Positions 43,934 to 51,425 of a stretch of 64,000 bases of DNA are shown here, in pieces. This stretch comes from Mangrovihabitans endophyticus. Lineage in GTDB: Bacteria; Actinomycetota; Actinomycetes; Mycobacteriales; Micromonosporaceae. The notes beneath the pieces are model-generated. The model was not told the origin of the DNA and searched no databases. It was given only the letters and a program-made list of their open reading frames with translations. The DNA lies in NCBI RefSeq assembly GCF_014646155.1, contig NZ_BMMX01000003.1, positions 1 through 64,000 of the forward strand. The letters are read 5' to 3'. Each line of letters opens with the position of its first letter. The stretch's first letter is position 1. The translations under genes and the position numbers were made by a program.

Positions 43934-45433
43934 ATGACGACACCACCGACCGTGGACCTGGCCGCCGCGCTGACCCCCGCCGACCTGGAGGCCGCCCGCG
44001 ACCCGGTCGCCGTCTCGGCCGACGCCGCGGTGCGGGAACGGGTGGCCGCGTCCCGCACGCTGCTCGACGGCGTGCTCGGCGGCGGCCAGGCGGTGTACGG
44101 CAGCACCACCGGTTTCGGCGCGCTGGTCGGCTACGCCGGGCGCGCCGACCAGCGTGATCAGGCGGACAACACACTCGCGCATCTGGGCGCCGGGCACGGT
44201 CCGGACATCGACCCGCATCTGGCCCGCGCCACCATGCTGGTGCGGACGTGGTCGCTGGCCCAGGGCGTCTCGGGGGTGTCCGCACCGGTGGTGGACGCGC
44301 TGGTGGCCATGCTCGGCACGTCGTTCGCGCCCGCCATGCCCCGCCTCGGCTCGGTCGGCGCCAGCGGCGATCTCATCCCGCTCGGTGCTGCGGCGCAGGC
44401 GTTGCGCGGACGCGGTCACGCCTATGTGGACGGTGTCCGGATGCCCGCCGCCGACGCGCTGACCAAGGCCGGGCTGGATCCGCTGCGGCTGGACGGCCGG
44501 GACGCCCTGGCGCTGGTGAACGGCACCTCCCTGACCACCGCCGCGCTGGCGCTCGCCGCGCGTCGCGTCCGGACCGCGCACCGCGTCGTGCAACTGCTCA
44601 CCTGCCTGCTCGCCGACCTGCTCGGCTGCGATCCGCAGTTCCTCGACGAGCGCCTGATCGCCCGGTTCCGGCACGACGGGGCGGTGCACGTGGCCGGCGT
44701 GATGCGCGCCGCGCTGTCCGGCGCGACGCCGTCCGGGACGCGGCCGTTGCAGGAGCCGTACAGCATCCGCTGCGCACCACAACTGCTCGGCGCGGCGGAG
44801 GACGCCCTGCGGCACGTGGACGGCGTGGTCGCCGCCGACCTCGGGGCGGTCAGCGACAACCCGCTGTTCTTCCCGCGTGCCGACGCCGGCGACGTGGTGC
44901 ACGGCGGCAACTTCTTCGGTCAGCCCGCCGCGTTCGCCGCGGACGTGCTCACCATGGTCACCGCTCAGGTCGGCAACCTCGCCGAGCGGCAGCTCGACCT
45001 GCTCGTCGATCCCGCCCGCAACGGCGGTCTGCCGCCGATGCTCGCCGCCGGTCCCGGGCAGCAGCACGGGCTGCAGGGGGTGCAGTTGGCCGCCACCGCC
45101 CTGATCGCGGACATTCGCCGGGACGCCATGCCGGCCAGCATCCAGAGCCTGCCCACCAATCTGCACAACCAGGACGTCGTCCCGTTCGGCACTCAGGCGG
45201 CGCTGCGCGCCCTGGACCAGGCGGCCTCGTTGCGCCTGATCACCGGTTCACTCGCGCTGGGGTTGCGGCAGGCCGCGCATGTGGGGACGCGACTGCCGGG
45301 CGCGCCGGGCTGCGCCCGGATCCTCGACGCGTTGGCCGCCGCGATCGAACCGATCGATCCGGACCGGCCGCTGGAACGGGACGTGCGGGTCGCCGCGGAC
45401 ACTGTTGAAAATTCTCTGAATTTCGGCTTTTAA
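43934..45433 (+). CDS. Aromatic amino acid ammonia-lyase, tyrosine-type by its selectivity residue
   Basis: A 499-residue MIO-dependent lyase that removes ammonia from an aromatic amino acid. The self-forming MIO cofactor triad is A143-S144-G145 (GSVGASGDLIPL) and the catalytic tyrosine is Y55 (YGSTTGFG). At the selectivity site it has H83-L84 (LAHLGAGHG), aligning with the His-Leu pair of bacterial tyrosine ammonia-lyase, whereas phenylalanine lyases have Phe-Leu and histidine lyases Ser-His. The likely product is p-coumarate; an aminomutase making beta-tyrosine is an alternative in this fold. No histidine-degradation genes are nearby. It starts the rightward arm of the cluster, 10 bases ahead of the second FMO gene. 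Confidence 0.9.
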   Translation: MTTPPTVDLAAALTPADLEAARDPVAVSADAAVRERVAASRTLLDGVLGGGQAVYGSTTGFGALVGYAGRADQRDQADNTLAHLGAGHGPDIDPHLARATMLVRTWSLAQGVSGVSAPVVDALVAMLGTSFAPAMPRLGSVGASGDLIPLGAAAQALRGRGHAYVDGVRMPAADALTKAGLDPLRLDGRDALALVNGTSLTTAALALAARRVRTAHRVVQLLTCLLADLLGCDPQFLDERLIARFRHDGAVHVAGVMRAALSGATPSGTRPLQEPYSIRCAPQLLGAAEDALRHVDGVVAADLGAVSDNPLFFPRADAGDVVHGGNFFGQPAAFAADVLTMVTAQVGNLAERQLDLLVDPARNGGLPPMLAAGPGQQHGLQGVQLAATALIADIRRDAMPASIQSLPTNLHNQDVVPFGTQAALRALDQAASLRLITGSLALGLRQAAHVGTRLPGAPGCARILDALAAAIEPIDPDRPLERDVRVAADTVENSLNFGF

Positions 45434-45443
45434 CGTGCTTTCC

Positions 45444-47054
45444 GTGACGCTCGATTATCTGATCATCGGGGCCGGGCCGGCCGGTCTCCAGCTCGCCGCG
45501 CTGCTGGAGGCCGACGGCCAACGCGACTACCTGGTGCTGGAGGCGGCCGACCGGCCGGGCGCGTTCTTCGCCCACTACCCGCGGCATCGGCAACTGATCT
45601 CCATCAACAAGCCGCACACCGGCTCCGACGACCCGGAACTCAACCTGCGGCTGGACTGGAACTCGCTGCTCAGCGACGACCCGCGACTGCGGTTCACCGA
45701 GTACACGCAGCGGTACTTCCCGGACGCCGACGTGATGCTGCGCTATCTCGCCGACTTCGCCGAGGCCACCGGCGCGCGCGTGCGATATGGCACCCGCGTC
45801 GACCGGGTGTCGCGCCGCGGCGACGGGGTCTTCGAGATCCGGGCCGGCGCCGAGGTGTTCCGTGCCCGGCGTGTCGTGGTCGCCACCGGCGTGTCCACCA
45901 CGTACCGGCCGGACATCCCGGGTTTCGAGCTCGCCGAAGGCTATGACGCCATGTCCGTCGACCCGAGCGAGTACCTCGACCAGCGGGTGCTGATCATCGG
46001 CAAGGGCAACTCGGCCTTCGAGACCGCCGACAACCTGCTGGAGACCACCGCGCTCATCCACGTCGCCGGGCGCAGCTCGGTGCGGATGGCCTGGCGGACC
46101 CATTACGTCGGGCATCTGCGGGCGGTGAACAACAACTTCCTCGACACCTACCAGTTGAAGTCCGCCAACGCGATCCTGGACGGGAACGTACGGCGCATCG
46201 AACGCGACGGCGACGGCTTCCTGGTGACGTTCTCCTTCTCCCGCGCCGACGAGGTGATCAAACAGCTACGGTACGACCGCGTGCTGGCCTGCACCGGTTT
46301 CGCCTTCGACGCGTCGCCGTTCGACGAGACGTGCCGCCCGGAACTGGCCATCGACGACCGCTTCCCGGCGCAGACCGACGCGTGGGAGTCGGTCAACGTG
46401 CCCGGCCTCTACTTCGCCGGCACGCTCTCCCAGCAGCGCGACTTCAAGAAGTCCACCTGCGGCTTCATCCACGGTTTCCGGTACGCCGTGCGCGCCCTGC
46501 ACCACATCCTGGAACGGCGGCACGAGGGCGTGCCGTGGCCCACCACCGAGCTGGTGTGCACCCCGCAGGCCATCACCGACGCGATCATCGCGCGGGTGAA
46601 CCGCACCTCCGCGCTGTGGCAGGTGTTCGGTTTCCTCGCCGACGTGGTCACCGTGCAGGCCGGCGTCGCGTCGTACGCGCAGGAGGTGCCGGTCGACTAC
46701 TTCGCCCGCGCCGGGCTGGTCGGCGAGCAGGGTCACCACGAGCACGCGTTCGCGGTGACCCTGGAATACGGTCCCGACCACGACCAGGTGGATCCGTTCG
46801 ACATCACCGTGTCCCGGATCGCCCAGGACAACGTGGGGCGTGCGCACGACGCCGCCTACCTGCATCCGGTGGTGCGCTACCACCGGGACGGCCATCCGGT
46901 CGCCGTGCACCACCTTGCGGAAAACCTGGAGAACCGGTGGGACCGCCCCGAGGTGCACGTCAAACCGTTGGCTGCATTCGTCGAGCGGTGCCTGGCCGGT
47001 GCCGAGGGCGCGCACGCTCCGGCCGTCGAGGCGCACCACGATGCCCGGGTCTGA
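45444..47054 (+). CDS. Flavin-containing monooxygenase-like oxidoreductase 2
   Basis: A 536-residue paralogue of the FMO at 42301-43872. Motifs: YLIIGAGPAGLQLAALLEAD, then LIIGKGNSAFETADNLLETT and VPGLYFAGTLSQQRDFKKST. GTG 45444 is chosen because it gives MTLDYLIIGAG, matching the start of the paralogue; GTG 45435 is also possible. No ribosome binding site is evident, and the gene begins 10 bases after the lyase stop, so coupling is likely. Retaining two related FMOs in one cluster suggests two successive oxidations or different substrates. Confidence 0.88.
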   Translation: MTLDYLIIGAGPAGLQLAALLEADGQRDYLVLEAADRPGAFFAHYPRHRQLISINKPHTGSDDPELNLRLDWNSLLSDDPRLRFTEYTQRYFPDADVMLRYLADFAEATGARVRYGTRVDRVSRRGDGVFEIRAGAEVFRARRVVVATGVSTTYRPDIPGFELAEGYDAMSVDPSEYLDQRVLIIGKGNSAFETADNLLETTALIHVAGRSSVRMAWRTHYVGHLRAVNNNFLDTYQLKSANAILDGNVRRIERDGDGFLVTFSFSRADEVIKQLRYDRVLACTGFAFDASPFDETCRPELAIDDRFPAQTDAWESVNVPGLYFAGTLSQQRDFKKSTCGFIHGFRYAVRALHHILERRHEGVPWPTTELVCTPQAITDAIIARVNRTSALWQVFGFLADVVTVQAGVASYAQEVPVDYFARAGLVGEQGHHEHAFAVTLEYGPDHDQVDPFDITVSRIAQDNVGRAHDAAYLHPVVRYHRDGHPVAVHHLAENLENRWDRPEVHVKPLAAFVERCLAGAEGAHAPAVEAHHDARV

Positions 47055-48102
47055 GGAACCCGAGCGCTCCGGCGGCCTGCCGGCGCTCGCCGAGGCCGCG
47101 GCGAAGGCGCACGCCGCACTCGATCCGGCGCACTGGGACTTCTTCGCCGGCGGGGCGGGTGAGGAACGCACGCTGCGCGCCAACGAGGACGCCTTCGCCT
47201 GCCGCCGGCTCGTGCCCCGGGTGCTGCGCGAGGTGGGCGAGCCCGACCTGGCCGTCGACCTGCTCGGGGAGCCGCTGTCCATGCCGGTGCTGATCGCGCC
47301 GACCGCGTTTCACCGCCTGGCGCATCCGGGTGGTGAGGCCGCGACCGCGGTCGCCGCCGCGGCGGCGGCGACGGTGATGGTGGTCAGCATGGCCGCCACT
47401 CAGCCCGTCGAGGAGATCGCCGCCACCGGGGCCGCGCTGTGGTTCCAGCTTTATCCCCAGCCCGACCGGGAGTTCTCCGACGCCGTGGTGCGCCGGGCCG
47501 AGGCGGCCGGGTGCCGGGCGCTGGTGGTCACCGTGGACTCGCCGGTGTTCGGGCGGCGGGAACGGGACCGGCGCAACGGGTTCCTCGATCTGCCGCCCGG
47601 CCTGGCGTGCGAGAACATGCGTGACGGCACCGGCCGGGTGCGCGACGTGGTGATGGACCCGGCGCTCGGCTGGGCGCAGGTCGACCGGCTGCGCGCGGTG
47701 ACCGGGCTGCCGATCCTGCTCAAGGGGGTGCTGCACCCCGCCGATGCGCGTCTCGCCGTGGAACACGGTGCCGACGCCCTGATCGTGTCCAACCACGGTG
47801 GCCGCCAGCTCGACGGGGCGGTGTCCACCCTCGACGCGTTGCCCGCCGTCGCCGCCGCGGTCGGCGGGCGCATCCCGGTGCTGGTGGACGGCGGGATCCG
47901 GCGGGGAAGCGACGTCGCGATCGCGCTCGCGCTGGGGGCGAGTGCGGTGCTGGTGGGCCGCCCGGTGGTGTGGGGACTGGCGGCGGGCGGGACCGACGGG
48001 GTGCGAGCGGTGCTGGAGGCGCTGCGCGCCGACCTGCGCGACGTGCTCACGCTGGCCGGTGCGCCCCGACCGGGCGCCCTGACCCCGGACATGGTCGCAT
48101 GA
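47041..48102 (+). CDS. FMN-dependent alpha-hydroxy-acid oxidase (4-hydroxymandelate-oxidase-like)
   Basis: A 353-residue TIM-barrel flavoenzyme of the lactate/glycolate/mandelate oxidase family, turning a 2-hydroxy acid into a 2-oxo acid. Seen are the N-terminal HWDFFAGGAGEERTLRANED, LIAPTAFHRLAHPGGEAATA, the substrate tyrosine in WFQLYPQ, the FMN lysine in LPILLKGVL, the catalytic histidine in SNHGGRQLDG and the phosphate site LVDGGIRRGSDV. Similar proteins in glycopeptide clusters oxidise 4-hydroxymandelate (Hmo), which fits an aromatic pathway here. The gene overlaps the FMO gene by 14 bases, with GAGG upstream, and ends in an ATGA overlap with the P450 gene. Confidence 0.9.
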   Translation: MPGSEEPERSGGLPALAEAAAKAHAALDPAHWDFFAGGAGEERTLRANEDAFACRRLVPRVLREVGEPDLAVDLLGEPLSMPVLIAPTAFHRLAHPGGEAATAVAAAAAATVMVVSMAATQPVEEIAATGAALWFQLYPQPDREFSDAVVRRAEAAGCRALVVTVDSPVFGRRERDRRNGFLDLPPGLACENMRDGTGRVRDVVMDPALGWAQVDRLRAVTGLPILLKGVLHPADARLAVEHGADALIVSNHGGRQLDGAVSTLDALPAVAAAVGGRIPVLVDGGIRRGSDVAIALALGASAVLVGRPVVWGLAAGGTDGVRAVLEALRADLRDVLTLAGAPRPGALTPDMVA

Positions 48103-49445
48103 TCACCGCGATCGGCGTGGCGGCCGGCCTGCTCGCCGCGATCAGCGTGCCACGATGGCTGCCGCCCCGGGTGATCCGGCTCCGCGAGTGGATCTTCACG
48201 AAGGTCAACGGGGAGGAGGGCGTCGCGGTGCCCGGCCCGATGGTCGGCGCCGAGCACTTCGAGCGGGTCTACGGCGATCCGGCCGCGGACGGGCGCAGCC
48301 GCGGCGCCGGCCTGTCCGACCTGTTCTGGTACTGGCTGGCGCCCGGCCCGCACATGCACCAGGAACACCTGGAGCCCGGCCCGGCGTACCAGACTGTGGC
48401 CCGGACCACCCGGCGGGTGCTCGCCGTTGCGCACCATCGCTCGGACGCCCTGGCCACCGCGGCCACCCGGCGCGTCCTGGACGCGCTGCCCGACGGCCGG
48501 GTCAGCCACGTCCGGTTGCGCGACCTGATGCTGCCGGTGTGGGCGGAGGTCTACTACGAGATGGTGTTCGCCGAGCCGTGCCCGGCCCCGGCGCGGGACC
48601 TCATCGTCGCCAACGCCCACGATGTGATCACCGCGCTGAAGGCCACCGGCCTGCGCCACATGGACCGGCGGGACGCGCTCACCCGATACCTTCTGGACCG
48701 GCTCGCCGCCGGCACCTGCCCGGTGTCGCTCCCCGAGCCGTTCACCGCGCGGGAGACGGCCTGGTATCTGCAGGGCGCCTTCTTCAACACCGCGGTGGTG
48801 CAGATGTCCGAGGCGATGGCACACGTGCTGCTGGCCGTGGCGCAGCACCCCCAGGTGCAGCAGCGGCTGCGCGCCGAGCTGGACTCCGACGCGGCGATCG
48901 ACCGCGTGGTCGACGAGGCGCTGCGGGTGCATCCGCTGTTCGGCATCGCGCACCGGATCAGTTCGGCGGACATCGTGGTCGACGAGCACGTGACGCTCCC
49001 CGCCGGTTCGGTGCTGCTCTTCAACTACCTCGCCTTCCACCGCACCGGTCCGGCCGCGGACGGCGACTTCGACCCGGATCGTTGGCGCACGCTGCGCCGC
49101 CGGGAGGCCCATTTCATCCCGTACGGCGTGACGGCGAACCGGGCCTGCCCGGCGCGGGGTATCGCGCCGGTCATGATGCGCGCCGCGACCCGCGAGATGC
49201 TGCGCCGGTTCACGCTCGCCTCGTCGGTGTCGCACAGCCGTTCGCTGCCCAGCCGCGGCCCGGTCTATCTGACCCCGGCCGGACTGCCCGGGCCGGGCCG
49301 GACGCGGCTGCGGGCGATGCGCCTGCGCGACCGGTGGGCGGACGTGAGCCGGTCGTTGCGGCAACTCGTGCTGGGCACCTGGATGGTGCTGGAGGCGCGT
49401 CGGCTGCGGCTGTGCGGCACGCACTTCGAGCAGGTCCACGAGTGA
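48099..49445 (+). CDS. Membrane-anchored cytochrome P450 with degenerate heme loop
   Basis: A 448-residue P450-like protein with an N-terminal hydrophobic segment (ITAIGVAAGLLAAISV), unusual for bacterial P450s, which are normally soluble. The K-helix ExxR is E273-R276 (VDEALRVHP) and the I-helix oxygen segment is GAFFNT (T231). The heme-ligand loop is IPYGVTANRACPARG with C350. Of the consensus FxxGxRxCxG only R348 and C350 remain; the Phe, both Gly positions are G343, A346 and A352. The Cys ligand is kept, so heme binding is possible but chemistry may be unusual. It overlaps both neighbours by 4 bases and so is made with the hydroxy-acid oxidase and antiporter. Substrate unknown. Confidence 0.8.
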   Translation: MITAIGVAAGLLAAISVPRWLPPRVIRLREWIFTKVNGEEGVAVPGPMVGAEHFERVYGDPAADGRSRGAGLSDLFWYWLAPGPHMHQEHLEPGPAYQTVARTTRRVLAVAHHRSDALATAATRRVLDALPDGRVSHVRLRDLMLPVWAEVYYEMVFAEPCPAPARDLIVANAHDVITALKATGLRHMDRRDALTRYLLDRLAAGTCPVSLPEPFTARETAWYLQGAFFNTAVVQMSEAMAHVLLAVAQHPQVQQRLRAELDSDAAIDRVVDEALRVHPLFGIAHRISSADIVVDEHVTLPAGSVLLFNYLAFHRTGPAADGDFDPDRWRTLRRREAHFIPYGVTANRACPARGIAPVMMRAATREMLRRFTLASSVSHSRSLPSRGPVYLTPAGLPGPGRTRLRAMRLRDRWADVSRSLRQLVLGTWMVLEARRLRLCGTHFEQVHE

Positions 49446-50692
49446 CGCCCGCGCAGTTGGCGCCGCGGTTCTTCCTGGCGGTCGCGGTGATCCTGGTGTT
49501 CTGCAAGGCGCTCGCGTGGCTGCTCGGCCGGGTCGGCCAGCCCGCGGTGGTCAGCGAGATGCTCGCCGGGGTGCTGCTCGGCCCGTCGCTGTTCGGGCTG
49601 GTGTTGCCGGACGCGCAGGCGGCGTTGTTCCCGGAGGCGCTGCACCCGGTGCTGTACGTGGTCGGCCAGGTGGGTCTGGTGCTGTTCATGTTCCAGGCCG
49701 GGTACGCGTTCACCGCGCACCCGGTGCGCGTCGGCGCCGGCACCGCGGGCGTGGTGTCGCTGGCCGGCGTCGCGGCGCCGCTGGTGCTGGGCGCGTTGCT
49801 GGTGTTCGGCACCGCGCGGCTGGTGCCGGTGCGCTCGCCGGGCACGCCGGTCGCGGTGTCCGCGGCGTTTGTCGGCGTGGCGCTGGCCATCACCGCGTTC
49901 CCGATGCTGGCCCGGATCATCACCGAGCGCGGCCAGGCGGGCACCCGGCACGGCGTGCTCGCCCTGGCCAGCGGCGCTGTGGACGACATGGTGGCGTGGA
50001 TCCTGCTGGCCGTGGTGCTGGCGTTCGCCTCCGGCCGCCCCGGCCCGGCGTACGTGACCGCGGGTGGTGCGGTGCTGCTCGCCCTGGTTCTGATGGTTGC
50101 CGGGCGCCGGGCGGCCGCGCGGTTGATGAGCTCGCCGCGGTTCGGCGATCACGGCCGGTTGCTCGGCGCGGTGGCGTTGCTGTTCGTGGTGGCCTGGTAC
50201 ACCGACGAGATCGGGCTCTACGCGGTGTTCGGCGCGTTTGCGGTGGGCGCGGTGATGCCGCGGAGCGCCGCCACGGACCGCGTGGTGGACACCCTGACGC
50301 CCCTGGCCGCGACGGTGTTCCTGCCGCTGTTCTTCACCTATTCCGGGCTGCGCACCGAGTTCGGCCTGCTGGGCGATCCGGCGGTGCTGCTGTTCGCGGT
50401 CGCGTGCGTGGTGGTGGCGATCGCCGGCAAGTTCGGGGCGTGCTGGGCGGCGGCCCGGTTGCGGGGCGAACGCAACGACGTGGCGATGCGGGTCGGCGCG
50501 CTGATGAACGCGCGCGGGCTGATGCAGCTCATCGCGCTCAACGTCGGTCTGGAGGCGGGCATCGTGACGCCCGCCCTGTTCACCGTCCTGGTGCTTGTCG
50601 CGCTGATTACCACGCTGATGGCCACGCCCCTGCTGGACCGGATCGAGCGTCGCTCGCCGGTCGAAAATCCGGCGGAGATGCTCGCATGTTAA
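49442..50692 (+). CDS. Cation:proton antiporter (KefB/CPA2 type)
   Basis: A 416-residue membrane protein with about twelve helices of the CPA2 monovalent cation:proton antiporter family. The unwound-helix start is VVSEMLAGVLLGPSLFG, the ion-site acidic pair is in ASGAVDDMVAWILL, and LMNARGLMQLIALNVGLEAG is the typical C-terminal-half signature. It lacks the KTN/TrkA-N regulatory domain. GTG start in a GTGA overlap with the P450 gene. Placement in the cluster suggests ion balance, self-protection or export of a charged product; similar antiporters are common in antibiotic clusters. Confidence 0.9.
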   Translation: MTPAQLAPRFFLAVAVILVFCKALAWLLGRVGQPAVVSEMLAGVLLGPSLFGLVLPDAQAALFPEALHPVLYVVGQVGLVLFMFQAGYAFTAHPVRVGAGTAGVVSLAGVAAPLVLGALLVFGTARLVPVRSPGTPVAVSAAFVGVALAITAFPMLARIITERGQAGTRHGVLALASGAVDDMVAWILLAVVLAFASGRPGPAYVTAGGAVLLALVLMVAGRRAAARLMSSPRFGDHGRLLGAVALLFVVAWYTDEIGLYAVFGAFAVGAVMPRSAATDRVVDTLTPLAATVFLPLFFTYSGLRTEFGLLGDPAVLLFAVACVVVAIAGKFGACWAAARLRGERNDVAMRVGALMNARGLMQLIALNVGLEAGIVTPALFTVLVLVALITTLMATPLLDRIERRSPVENPAEMLAC

Positions 50693-50721
50693 ATAATTGA
50701 CGAGACAACAAACACCCTTCC

Positions 50722-50743
50722 ATTGCATTGATGTGTATGCAAT
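50722..50743. promoter_or_regulatory. Inverted repeat before the response regulator gene
   Basis: ATTGCAT-TGATGTGT-ATGCAAT: perfect 7-bp arms with an 8-base spacer, ending 10 bases before the response regulator start codon, in a locally AT-rich stretch. This is a good candidate operator for autoregulation by the OmpR-type regulator. OmpR-family sites are more often direct repeats, so another regulator is possible. Confidence 0.5.
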
Positions 50744-50753
50744 TGTCGGGGCC

Positions 50754-51425
50754 ATGCACGGTACCGGAGCGCACCGGCTTCTGGTGGTCGAGGATGACCC
50801 GGAACTCAGCGAACTGCTGGCCGAGACGCTGGTCGACGAGGGATATCAGGTGGACCGCGCGCCGGACGGACACCGCGGCCTCCACCTTGGACTCACCCGG
50901 GCGTACGACGTGATGGTGATCGACCGGGTGCTGCCTGCCCTGGACGGGCTGGACCTCGTCACGCGCCTGCGTTCCCGGGCAGTCCCCGCCCGCACGCTCA
51001 TGCTGACCGCGCTGGCCGGCGTGGACGACCGCATCGCCGGCCTGGACGCGGGCGCCGACGACTACCTGACCAAGCCGTTCGACCTGGACGAGCTGAGCGC
51101 CCGGATCCGCGCGCTGTGCCGCCGGTCGGCCGACTCCACCGAGGCGTTACGCGTCGGCAAGGGCCTGCTCGACCTGTCCGTGCGTGACGCGGTGCTGCCG
51201 GACGGCACCCACGTCGCCCTGTCGGCCCGGGAGTTCGAACTGCTCCGCGCGCTCGCCGCCCGGCCCAACGCCGTGCATCCGCGCGCCGATCTGCGCCGAC
51301 GTGTCTTCGACGAGGCCGCCGCGCCCTCCATCGTGGACACCTATGTCTACTACCTGCGTCGCAAGCTCGGGCGTACCGTGGTGCGCACGGTGCACGGCCT
51401 CGGTTACCGGCTGGGCACGCTGTGA
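50754..51425 (+). CDS. OmpR-type response regulator
   Basis: A 223-residue response regulator. The receiver has E13-D14-D15, phosphate acceptor D57 (VMVIDRVLPALDG), the switch Thr in MLTALAG and Lys in YLTKPFD. The C-terminal OmpR-type winged helix is LSAREFELLRALAARPNAVH, then VDTYVYYLRRKLGRTVVRTV. It follows the antiporter gene by 61 bases on the same strand and may control the preceding cluster. It ends in a GTGA overlap with its kinase gene. Confidence 0.93.
   Translation: MHGTGAHRLLVVEDDPELSELLAETLVDEGYQVDRAPDGHRGLHLGLTRAYDVMVIDRVLPALDGLDLVTRLRSRAVPARTLMLTALAGVDDRIAGLDAGADDYLTKPFDLDELSARIRALCRRSADSTEALRVGKGLLDLSVRDAVLPDGTHVALSAREFELLRALAARPNAVHPRADLRRRVFDEAAAPSIVDTYVYYLRRKLGRTVVRTVHGLGYRLGTL

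Noticed and set aside
42179..45166. An open frame of 995 codons on the minus strand spanning three genes
   Set aside because: It crosses the FMO1 and ammonia-lyase genes, which are recognisable in other frames; its own sequence shows no domain.
43934..45433. Histidine ammonia-lyase of a histidine-degradation pathway
   Set aside because: No urocanase or other hut genes nearby, and the selectivity pair is His-Leu, not Ser-His.
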